A stretch of 64,000 bases of DNA from Christensenella intestinihominis (GTDB lineage Bacteria > Bacillota > Clostridia > Christensenellales > Christensenellaceae), in NCBI RefSeq assembly GCF_001678845.1, contig NZ_MAIQ01000010.1, positions 41,373 to 105,372 of the forward strand, written 5' to 3'. Under the pieces are notes generated by a model. The model saw only the letters and a program-made list of their open reading frames with translations, searched no databases and was not told the DNA's origin. The position numbers and the translations under genes were made by a program. This document shows positions 8,124 to 15,179 of the stretch, one piece after another (the first letter of the stretch is position 1; every line of letters starts with the position of its first letter).

Positions 8124-9614
8124 TTACGTCAACGCAATGTGCAGAATCTGTTCCGGCGTAATCTCGCTTGCATCCACCAGGCCCTTTTGCCGCCCCTCAT
8201 GCATAATCAAAATACGGTTGCATATTCTAATTAATTCTTCCAGTTCGGAAGAAACGGCCAGGATCGTTAAGCCTTCATCCGCGCATTTGCGCATCAGCTT
8301 GTGAATTTCATTTTTGGCAAGCACATCGATTCCGCGGGTTGGTTCATCTACGATCAGGAGCTTGCAGTTGGCGGCCAGCCAGCGCGCAACGACCACTTTT
8401 TGTTGGTTCCCGCCGGAAAGCTTTGTCAGCAGCCCTTCGGGGCTTGCCATTTTGACCTGTACCTGTTCGGAATAGGTCTGGAACATTTCCTCCTCTTCCT
8501 TTTTCCGGATCATTGGAAACCGATAAATGCTTTTCAAATTTGCGATGGTCAAATTTTCTTTAATGGTCATCGTTGGCAGTATCCCATATTTTCTTCGTTC
8601 TTCGGATACGTACCCGATTCCCTTTTTGATCGCATCGTGCGGCCCGCGCAGTTTCAGTTCTTCCCCGTCCAGCCAGATGGAGCCTGTCTCCGGCTTCTGC
8701 ACGCCGAACACTGTGCTGACCAATTCAGTCCTCCCGGCGCCCACCAGCCCCGCGATTCCAAAGATTTCGCCCCGCTTTACGTCAAAGCTGATGTCCTGAA
8801 ATTCCCGTTCCCGGCTCAGATGCTCTACCTTCAGCAGCACCTCGCCCGTATTGTCCTCTTTGCGCAGGATTTCTCCTTTTTCGGCCTCGCGGCCGATCAT
8901 TCCGCTTATCAGGCGCGTTACGGAAAGTTCCCCTTTTTCAAGATTTTCTATTAAAGCGCCGTCCCTCATAATAGAAACACGGTCGGATATTTCGATCACT
9001 TCATCCAAATGGTGGGAAACAAAAATAATCGATTTCCCTTCCTCTTTGAATTTACGAATAATGCTTAAAAGTTTTTCCGTTTCCTTTAATGTCAGGCACG
9101 CGGTCGGTTCGTCGAATATGAGAATATCCGCGCCCAGGCAAAGCGCGCGGGCGATCTGCACCATCTGCTGGTCCGCCACGCTCATATTATCTACATTTTT
9201 TGTAACATCGATTTTTGCGTCCAGGCTTTTTATGATTTCTTCGGCATCGCTCCGCATTGCCTTCCAATCGATCCTGGGCACTCCCCCTTTGACTTTACAT
9301 GTGCCCAGATAGATATTTTCCGCAACAGACATTTGCGGAATCAAATTCAATTCCTGGGGAACCAGGCCCACGCCCAGGTTGAGCGCATCCGTCGGCGTTG
9401 CAATCGCGGTTTTTTTTCCATCGATGTATAATTCGCCTTCATCGGGGAGTATCTGTCCGGTAATTACATTAATCAGCGTGCTTTTTCCCGCGCCGTTTTC
9501 ACCGACAAGCGAAACGATCTCCCCCGGATTCAAATGGAAATCCACATCGATCAGCGCTTTAACGCCCGGAAAATTTTTGCTCGCATTTTTTACTTCAAGT
9601 TTGGGAAGCGGCAT
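8124..9614 (-). CDS. sugar ABC transporter ATP-binding protein, duplicated (RbsA-like)
   Basis: The protein of about 496 residues has two tandem ABC cassettes. The first contains GENGAGKST, a signature-like MSVADQQMVQIARAL and DEPTACLT. The second has the usual degenerate Walker A region (GLVGAGRTEL), LSGGNQQKVVVARWL and DEPTRGIDVLAK. The start MPLPKLEVKNASKNFPG at 9614 is preferred because GGAGGG lies eight bases upstream; an ATG two codons earlier is too close to that site. It energises the adjacent permease. Between it and the binding-protein gene there is a perfect hairpin, listed separately. Confidence 0.93.
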   Translation of the reverse strand: MPLPKLEVKNASKNFPGVKALIDVDFHLNPGEIVSLVGENGAGKSTLINVITGQILPDEGELYIDGKKTAIATPTDALNLGVGLVPQELNLIPQMSVAENIYLGTCKVKGGVPRIDWKAMRSDAEEIIKSLDAKIDVTKNVDNMSVADQQMVQIARALCLGADILIFDEPTACLTLKETEKLLSIIRKFKEEGKSIIFVSHHLDEVIEISDRVSIMRDGALIENLEKGELSVTRLISGMIGREAEKGEILRKEDNTGEVLLKVEHLSREREFQDISFDVKRGEIFGIAGLVGAGRTELVSTVFGVQKPETGSIWLDGEELKLRGPHDAIKKGIGYVSEERRKYGILPTMTIKENLTIANLKSIYRFPMIRKKEEEEMFQTYSEQVQVKMASPEGLLTKLSGGNQQKVVVARWLAANCKLLIVDEPTRGIDVLAKNEIHKLMRKCADEGLTILAVSSELEELIRICNRILIMHEGRQKGLVDASEITPEQILHIALT

Positions 9615-9644
9615 ATACATTTCCCTCCATAACCTCTTCTTTTT

Positions 9645-9684
9645 TATGCCGCCGCCCACACCTCCCGGTATGGACGGCGGCATA
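9645..9684 (-). other. intercistronic stem-loop between binding protein and ATPase genes
   Basis: TATGCCGCCG at 9645-9654 pairs perfectly with CGGCGGCATA at 9675-9684 around a 20-base loop. On the transcript the stem is followed by A residues rather than a U-run, so it is not a classical terminator. It is better explained as a 3' stabiliser of the abundant binding-protein mRNA segment. Confidence 0.6.
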
Positions 9685-9726
9685 TATTCCTACATTGCAG
9701 CCTTGGTACTTTTTGTTGTAACGGAA

Positions 9727-10821
9727 TTATTTATTCCAATATTCCGCGCCGCTGTCGATACAAATCTGGCGGTATTCGTCGGAATAGGTGGCAAGGTTTT
9801 CCATTGTCACAATACCAAACGGAATATCCACCCCCTGCAGCTCAACCCCATTAAAGAATTCCTGCGCCGCGCTCATGACCGTATAGTATCCTTCATAGTA
9901 AGGGCTGTAATCGATAATCGCGCTGATCTGCCCTGCTTCCAGCGAAGCCTGGGGGTCCGCCGTCAGGCAATATGTGGAAATTTTTACCTGGTCCTTTTCC
10001 ACCCGGCCTGTGTCAATCGCGGCCTGCAGGGCGATGCCTGCGCCTACGCCCGCGGAGCCGTCGCCTCCGAAGATGATATCAACGTCCGGATACTGCGCCA
10101 GGATTGCTTCCGTCAGCTGGGTCGCTTTTTCCTTGTCGTCGTTGTCGGCCTGTTCCGTAACGATTTCAAATCCAGGATATTCAGACTGAATGCGGTCGCG
10201 GAAGCCGCCCGAGAATAGCTTGTGGTTTTCCGCATCGGGCGAACCCGTCAGCATTGCCACTTTCCCTTCGGTTTTACCGGTCTGCTTCACCAGGATATCC
10301 GCGGCCTGTTCCCCGGAATGGTACTGTGCATCCAAACTCGCCCCAACAAATGAATCCGCCGTCGACCCTTCATAGTCGGTATCAAACGCGATGACCTTAA
10401 TTCCATTTTGCTGTGCGGATTCGAGCATGGGCTTCACGCTTTCTCCATTGATGACGGCAATCCCGATATAATCCGGGTTCAACGAAATGGCGGATTCCAG
10501 CTTCTGCGTCTGCTCCGTAACGTCTGCGGCCGTAGGAGCGCTCCACACTACATTGACCTTATATCCCTGCTCTTCAAGTTCCTTTACGGCCTGATCCGCC
10601 CCCTCCTGCACGTAGTTGTAAAACTCGTGCACCAGCTTCGGAATGAGCACAACGGTCATTTCATCGCCCGCCGGGGCTGCCGCCGATTCACTTGCGCCTT
10701 CGGCAGACGCCGATGCAGAGCCTGTGGCAGACGGTTCTTCTGCAGCTTGCGGCTGGGAGGTGCATCCCACCATGGCAAACACGAGCAATAGACAGAGTGT
10801 CAAAATCACGATCTTTTTCAT
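9727..10821 (-). CDS. sugar-binding lipoprotein of ABC transporter (RbsB/LsrB-like)
   Basis: The 364-residue protein has a lipoprotein signal peptide with lipobox MVGC, Cys20 being the anchor, followed by an Ala/Ser/Glu-rich linker to about residue 52. The rest is a Peripla_BP_4 fold, starting MTVVLIPKLVHEFYNYVQEG, with GIAVINGESVKPMLESAQQ, KVIAFDTDYEG and IIFGGDGSAGVGAG. It captures the solute outside the membrane for the permease below. The PKLVHEFYNYVQ opening is closer to LsrB-type proteins than to classical RbsB, but ligand assignment is not possible. AAGGAG precedes the start. First gene of the operon. Confidence 0.92.
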   Translation of the reverse strand: MKKIVILTLCLLLVFAMVGCTSQPQAAEEPSATGSASASAEGASESAAAPAGDEMTVVLIPKLVHEFYNYVQEGADQAVKELEEQGYKVNVVWSAPTAADVTEQTQKLESAISLNPDYIGIAVINGESVKPMLESAQQNGIKVIAFDTDYEGSTADSFVGASLDAQYHSGEQAADILVKQTGKTEGKVAMLTGSPDAENHKLFSGGFRDRIQSEYPGFEIVTEQADNDDKEKATQLTEAILAQYPDVDIIFGGDGSAGVGAGIALQAAIDTGRVEKDQVKISTYCLTADPQASLEAGQISAIIDYSPYYEGYYTVMSAAQEFFNGVELQGVDIPFGIVTMENLATYSDEYRQICIDSGAEYWNK

Positions 10822-10939
10822 TTTCTTTCTCCTTATTTATTAATGATATGCCACCTTCATGACAAGATTAAAATTCTTGGGAATAATAAAATTCACGATA
10901 TTTTTTGATAGATTGACTTGTATTGTTGTTTTTTCTTTT

Positions 10940-10991
10940 TTCGTTGTTCTTTCGTTTTGTTCATTCTATCATCGTTTATCTTTGTTGTCAA
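10940..10991 (-). promoter_or_regulatory. promoter of the catabolic operon with phased TTCGTT operator repeats
   Basis: On the minus strand a perfect TTGACA (10991-10986) is followed after exactly 17 bases by TAGAAT (10968-10963). TTCGTT repeats start at 10940 and 10951, and a TCGTTT lies at 10972, so the copies sit roughly one and two helical turns apart across the -10 and start site. TTTCG-type direct repeats are a common DeoR-family operator pattern, and a DeoR gene lies divergently beside it. The rest of 10822-11189 is AT- and pyrimidine-rich and holds no gene. Confidence 0.6.
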
Positions 10992-11076
10992 GTATTTTTC
11001 TTTCGAGTTTTTGTTAATTAATGCTTTTTTCTTTTTTCATTATTATGCTTTTTTTCTTCTGCTTTCACTTTAAGGA

Positions 11077-11105
11077 TTGACAAATCACCTAAATTGGCAC
11101 AAAAT
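11077..11105 (+). promoter_or_regulatory. candidate promoter of the DeoR-family regulator gene
   Basis: A perfect TTGACA at 11077-11082 points toward the regulator gene. The -10 at 17 bases spacing reads CAAAAT (11100-11105), a modest match. The back-to-back arrangement with the operon promoter would allow autoregulation. Confidence 0.35.
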
Positions 11106-11189
11106 AAGTAAAGAAGAAAATAAACGCAAGGTATTTTAATATTATGCCGATCTGATTTTTTATGACGGTGGACAGGACGGGTTCCATAT

Positions 11190-11981
11190 ATGTTTAAAAG
11201 TGTGAGGCAAAATCAAATAAAAGAGATATTGCTGGAACGAACCCAGGCTGACGTACAAACGCTCAGCAGTTTGCTCGGCGTATCGACCGTGACGATCCGC
11301 AGCGATTTGACGGAGCTTGAAAAAGCAGGGTTTTTGAAACGGATTTATGGCGGAGCTGTCCTTGCCGGGGAAAGCGCGGCAGCCCCGCCCTCTCCCGAGG
11401 ATGAAAAAAATGAGATTACCAAGCACGACGCCGTCAAAGAACAAACCGCTTTGATTGCGGCCCAGTTTATCCACAGCCGGGAATGGATTTTTTTGGGCGA
11501 AGGCGGCAGCTGCTATAATATTGCCAAGGTCCTCGCCGAAAAGAACGATTTAAACATTGTTACCAATAACCTCTATGCCGCACTTGCCTTACGCAAAAAT
11601 AAAACGATCAATGTCGTTGTTACCGGAGGCAACTTATACCATGACCGTTTTTGCGTAGGCGGCGAAATGTTTATGAACTATATCAACAGCATTAACATTG
11701 ACAAAGCATTTTTCGGGGTAGCGGGCGTAGACCTTGAGGCTGGATATACGGTATCCAATGTGGGCGAAAATAATGTCCTGCAGTCTATTCGTAAAATTAC
11801 GAAGGAGCTTTACATTGTGACTTCCAACACCAAATTCGACCGGATCGGTTTTGTGGAATCCGGCGCTCTCACAATTTCCCATGCCTTTATTACCAATGAA
11901 CCTGTCCCCAAAAAATACCGTGATTATTTTGAACAGCACGGCATCCGGCTGGTGACGTCTATTCTTCCGGAAAATGCCTGA
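11190..11981 (+). CDS. DeoR/GlpR-family transcriptional regulator
   Basis: The 263-residue protein starts MFKSVRQNQIKEILLERTQ and carries the DeoR winged helix (residues about 5-58, LLGVSTVTIRSDLTELEK, followed by the GFLKRIYGGAVL wing). The C-terminal DeoRC sensor domain includes IFLGEGGSCYNIAKVL, NIVTNNLYAAL and TGGNLYHDRFCVGG. Such domains bind phosphorylated sugars. It is transcribed away from the ABC/dehydrogenase operon and is the obvious candidate repressor. If the operon kinase once made the inducer, its deletion would alter induction, which is inference. The GLUC-like ribosome site is weak. Confidence 0.9.
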   Translation: MFKSVRQNQIKEILLERTQADVQTLSSLLGVSTVTIRSDLTELEKAGFLKRIYGGAVLAGESAAAPPSPEDEKNEITKHDAVKEQTALIAAQFIHSREWIFLGEGGSCYNIAKVLAEKNDLNIVTNNLYAALALRKNKTINVVVTGGNLYHDRFCVGGEMFMNYINSINIDKAFFGVAGVDLEAGYTVSNVGENNVLQSIRKITKELYIVTSNTKFDRIGFVESGALTISHAFITNEPVPKKYRDYFEQHGIRLVTSILPENA

Positions 11982-12005
11982 ATTATTTCAAATACCAGGG
12001 CAACC

Positions 12006-12050
12006 AAAAAAGGCAGCCGATTCCAAAACTGAAACGGCTGCCTTTTTCTT
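12006..12050. terminator. bidirectional rho-independent terminator
   Basis: AGGCAGCCG (12011-12019) pairs perfectly with CGGCTGCCT (12035-12043), with a T-run to the right and an A-run to the left. It can end both the regulator transcript and the converging metal ATPase transcript. Confidence 0.85.
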
Positions 12051-12053
12051 TCT

Positions 12054-14012
12054 TTAATTCTTCAATGCCCGCAGGGAATTTACGACGGCGATGAGCGTTA
12101 CGCCCACGTCTGCGAATACGGCCCACCACATATCGGCAAACCCGGCCACGCCGAGCACCATGACAACCGCCTTGACCGCAAGGGCAAATACGATATTCTG
12201 CCACACGATGCGCCGCGTTTTCCTGGAAATGCGCACCGCCCCGGAAACAGACGACGGTTCGTCCGTCATGAGCACGATATCCGCCGCTTCAATGGCCGCG
12301 TCGCTTCCCGCGCCGCCCATCGCGATACCTACGTCCGCCCGGGCAAGCACAGGCGCGTCGTTGATGCCGTCGCCCACGAAAGCCGCGCTGCCCTTTTTAT
12401 TCCGGATTTGCTCCAGCACTTCCACCTTATCCTGCGGAAGCAGCTCGCAGTATGCTTCGTCCACGCCTACCTGCCCCGCGATTGCCTGGCCGATGCTTTT
12501 CGCGTCGCCCGTGAGCATTGCCGTGCCGATGCCCATTTCCCGCAGGCCTTCCACCGCCGCCCGGGCGTCGGGTTTGACCTGGTCGGCAATCAATATGCTG
12601 CCGAGGAAGCGGCCGTTCTTCGCAACATAAAGGATGGTGCCCGGTTCCTTCGCCTCCTCATATGGAACGCCTTCCCGCTCCATCAGCTTTGCGTTGCCCG
12701 CAAGGATCACGCCGTCCGCGGTTTCCGCCTTTACGCCGTGGCCGGGAATTTCTTCATAGCCCGTACGCGCGCAGGGCTGCCTTCCATAGGCGTTCAGCAC
12801 CGAGCGGGCAATCGGGTGGGAGGAATCCGCTTCCGCGCACGCCGCGGCCCCGAGCACCTCTTCGTTTGTACCGCCCCCGGCCGGAAACACTTCCTTTACG
12901 GCAAACTCGCCTTTTGTAAGCGTGCCCGTCTTGTCGAACACCACCTCGCGCACACCCGTAAGGGCTTCGAGATAATTTGCGCCCTTGATCAGGATTCCTT
13001 TTTTCGACGCGCCGCCGATTCCGCTGAAGTAGGTAAGCGGAACGGACACCACCAGCGCGCACGGACAGGAAATGACGAGGAACAGCAATGCGCGGTAAAT
13101 CCATACGCTCCACGCGCCTGTCACAAGGGACGGGACGACCGCCACAACGAGCGCGGCCGCGCACACGACGGGCGTATAGTAACGCGCAAACTTGGTGATA
13201 AATTTTTCGGCGCGCGCTTTCTTGTTGCTTGCATGCTCCACGAGGTCAAGTATTTTGGCGGCTGTCGATTCCCCGAATTCCTTTTCCACGCGGAGCTCGA
13301 TTGTCCCTCCGCCGTTCACGCTGCCCGCAAGCGCCTCCGCGCCTTCGGAAACGTCGCGCGGAAGGCTCTCGCCCGTGAGCGCGCTTGTGTTGAGGGCCGA
13401 GGTCCCGGAAACAACCGTGCCGTCGAGCGGCACCTTTTCAAACGGCTTCACGACAATCGTATCCCCGATCGCAACGGAGGCCGGATCGACCCGCCTGACT
13501 TCCCCGCCCGTTTTCAGGTTGGCGTAATCCGGCCGGATATCCATCAGCCGGGCGATGGAGTTCCTGCTCCGTTCCACCGCCATATCGGAGAGCGTCTCGC
13601 CCACCATATAGAACAGCATAACGGCCGTTCCTTCGGCAAAATCCCCGCTGCCCGTATAGATGCCGAGCACAAAAGCCCCGATGGTTGCAACCGCCATCAG
13701 GAAATTTTCGTCGAACACCTTCCCGCGCAGGATGTTTTTCCCCGCCGCCGCCAGTACGCCCGCTCCGAGCACCAGGTAGGCCGCGAAAAAGATTGCAAAA
13801 CGCCCCCATAAACCAAGTTCCATGACGCTTTGCAGGATATATCCAAGCACAAAAATCGCCACGCCGACCACAAGGCGCGCCAGATAGCTTTTCTTTCCTT
13901 CTTCCGCATGCGCATGTTCATGTCCGCATGCACAGGCATGCCCATGCTCATTGTCATGCACGCCGCACGCGCAGGCTTCATCCGCGTGGATATGTACATG
14001 TTCCTTTTCCAT
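12054..14012 (-). CDS. P1B-type Zn2+/Cd2+/Pb2+ exporting ATPase with His/Cys-rich N-terminus
   Basis: The 652-residue pump shows TGES (ALTGESLPRDV), the CPC transmembrane metal motif (SCPCALVV), the phosphorylation motif DKTGTLT, an HP motif (SSHPIARSV) and GDGINDAP. CPC plus the SmtB-like regulator next door points to Zn/Cd/Pb export. Instead of a ferredoxin-like HMA domain, the N-terminus (1-35) is a short flexible metal ligand string with nine His and four Cys, including two CACG units. The start is MEKEHVHIHADEAC. It lies downstream of the sensor gene but has its own promoter/operator. Confidence 0.93.
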   Translation of the reverse strand: MEKEHVHIHADEACACGVHDNEHGHACACGHEHAHAEEGKKSYLARLVVGVAIFVLGYILQSVMELGLWGRFAIFFAAYLVLGAGVLAAAGKNILRGKVFDENFLMAVATIGAFVLGIYTGSGDFAEGTAVMLFYMVGETLSDMAVERSRNSIARLMDIRPDYANLKTGGEVRRVDPASVAIGDTIVVKPFEKVPLDGTVVSGTSALNTSALTGESLPRDVSEGAEALAGSVNGGGTIELRVEKEFGESTAAKILDLVEHASNKKARAEKFITKFARYYTPVVCAAALVVAVVPSLVTGAWSVWIYRALLFLVISCPCALVVSVPLTYFSGIGGASKKGILIKGANYLEALTGVREVVFDKTGTLTKGEFAVKEVFPAGGGTNEEVLGAAACAEADSSHPIARSVLNAYGRQPCARTGYEEIPGHGVKAETADGVILAGNAKLMEREGVPYEEAKEPGTILYVAKNGRFLGSILIADQVKPDARAAVEGLREMGIGTAMLTGDAKSIGQAIAGQVGVDEAYCELLPQDKVEVLEQIRNKKGSAAFVGDGINDAPVLARADVGIAMGGAGSDAAIEAADIVLMTDEPSSVSGAVRISRKTRRIVWQNIVFALAVKAVVMVLGVAGFADMWWAVFADVGVTLIAVVNSLRALKN

Positions 14013-14029
14013 TTCCGTCCTCCTTCATA

Positions 14030-14084
14030 TGAATATATGTTCATTCGTTCATATGTATTATACCACATCCGTTCCATTTGTAAA
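14030..14084 (-). promoter_or_regulatory. metal-responsive promoter and ArsR/SmtB-type operator for the ATPase
   Basis: On the minus strand TTTACA (14084-14079) and a perfect TATAAT (14062-14057) are 16 bases apart. Just downstream TGAATATATGTTCA (14030-14043) fits the TGAA-N6-TTCA core of SmtB/CzrA-family operators, with a further CATATG-flanked half-site alongside. Occupancy by the adjacent apo-sensor would block transcription until zinc or cadmium binds. Confidence 0.6.
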
Positions 14085-14126
14085 CCCATTCCCGGATTTA
14101 TTTTTATAAAATTTTTTCGGCAAACA

Positions 14127-14150
14127 AAAAGGCGGAAACCCGCCTTCCCG
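14127..14150 (-). terminator. terminator of the Nudix-ArsR transcript
   Basis: Read on the minus strand, AAGGCGG-GTTT-CCGCCTT is followed by TTTTGTTT. It lies just after the ArsR stop and before the ATPase promoter, so the ATPase is probably a separate transcription unit. Confidence 0.6.
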
Positions 14151-14168
14151 TAAAGCCGTATGATATTG

Positions 14169-14465
14169 TTAATGCCTTACATGCTCGAGCACCTGGTCGA
14201 TCACATGCAGGACATGTTCGTCGTCGAGGCTGTAATATACGTTTTTCCCGTCCTTGCGGTTTTTGATGAGCCGCGCGGACTTAAGGTTGCGGAGCTGGTG
14301 CGAAACCGCCGATTGCTCCATTCCCAGCGCCTCGCACAGGTGGGCCACGCACAATTCCCGGTTGTGCAGCGCAAGCAAAATACGCAGGCGGGTCTGGTCG
14401 CTGAGCATCTTGAAGATGACGCTCATCTTTTCCAGTTCGCCGTCCGTCGCCTTTCGTTCACTCAT
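14169..14465 (-). CDS. ArsR/SmtB-family metal sensor repressor (CzrA/ZiaR-like)
   Basis: The start MSERKATDGELEKM gives a 98-residue protein; a longer in-frame start reads into the Nudix gene and looks wrong. The winged helix core is present (LSDQTRLRILLAL, MEQSAVSHQLRNLK). The C-terminal helix carries D82, H84, H95 and H98 in the DxH(x10)HxxH arrangement of alpha-5 zinc sensors such as CzrA and SmtB. Cys39 and Cys44 lie in the alpha-3 region (ELCVAHLC), but the full alpha-3N cadmium/lead site is absent. It therefore probably senses Zn(II) and represses the ATPase. Its start overlaps the end of the Nudix gene by eight bases. Confidence 0.92.
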   Translation of the reverse strand: MSERKATDGELEKMSVIFKMLSDQTRLRILLALHNRELCVAHLCEALGMEQSAVSHQLRNLKSARLIKNRKDGKNVYYSLDDEHVLHVIDQVLEHVRH

Positions 14466-15039
14466 GGGAAGCCTCCCCGTGCCCGCCCGCTTCACGCTGG
14501 AGCTGTTCGAGGATGATATATGCCTTGAGCACGCACGCCACGGTTTTTGCATCCCGCAGCTCTCCCTTCAGGCACATTTCCACCGCCCTGCCGAGCGGTA
14601 TTTTTTCTACATTGATAAATTCGTCCTCGTCGAGGCACTGCTCGCCCTGCTCGATATTGACCGCGAGATACATATGGATCGCTTCGTCGCAAAAGCCCAC
14701 GCTGGAATAGATTTCGCCAAGGGGCATCATATCCGCCGCAATAATTCCCGTTTCCTCCCGAAGCTCGCGCAGCGCGCCGTCGTATGCGTCCTCGCCCTTC
14801 ACGTCGAGCTTCCCGGCCGGGAGTTCGAGCATGGCTTCCCCGAACGGATAACGGTACTGCCGCACAAAGAACAGGTTTAAATCCCCGTCTACCGCGCACA
14901 CGCACACTCCGCCCTGGTGCCGCACGACCTCACGCAGCGCTTCCTTTCCGTTCGGCAGGCGCACCCTGTCTTTTTCCACCCGGATAATTTTTCCGTCATA
15001 CACCGTTTCCGAAGAAATTGTCGTTTCCCTGAGTTCCAT
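14458..15039 (-). CDS. Nudix hydrolase, ADP-ribose pyrophosphatase type
   Basis: The start MELRETTISSETVYDGKII at 15039 follows GGGGGAGGAAAGG, giving 193 residues. The fold reads as ADPRase: the ETVYDGKIIRVEKD opening, VRQYRYPFGEAMLELPAGK, then the Nudix box ending ALRELREETG with the metal-binding glutamates. The box loop is one residue longer than the minimal GX5E form (GKLDVKGED), as in some actinobacterial relatives. Likely reaction: ADP-ribose to AMP and ribose 5-phosphate. It is translationally coupled to the metal sensor, an odd pairing with no obvious functional link. Confidence 0.88.
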   Translation of the reverse strand: MELRETTISSETVYDGKIIRVEKDRVRLPNGKEALREVVRHQGGVCVCAVDGDLNLFFVRQYRYPFGEAMLELPAGKLDVKGEDAYDGALRELREETGIIAADMMPLGEIYSSVGFCDEAIHMYLAVNIEQGEQCLDEDEFINVEKIPLGRAVEMCLKGELRDAKTVACVLKAYIILEQLQREAGGHGEASHE

Positions 15040-15111
15040 CCTTTCCTCCCCCGCTGTTTTTCTTTTCTTAATCTTACCATGCATCCTGCCGAAAATCCAG
15101 CGACATCGAAA

Positions 15112-15140
15112 TTGCATCACGTACGCTTTTTTGATATAAT
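15112..15140 (+). promoter_or_regulatory. candidate sigma-A promoter of the 5'-nucleotidase gene
   Basis: A perfect TATAAT (15135-15140) lies 17 bases after TTGCAT (15112-15117), with the ATG at 15180 behind a GGAGG site. The -35 is weak. Confidence 0.5.
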
Positions 15141-15179
15141 GCAGGAAACGCTTCATCGTTTTTTTAATATGGAGGCATT

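Noticed and set aside
12408..13811. 467-codon plus-strand frame antisense to the metal ATPase
   Set aside because: Shadow of a verified P-type ATPase with all catalytic motifs.
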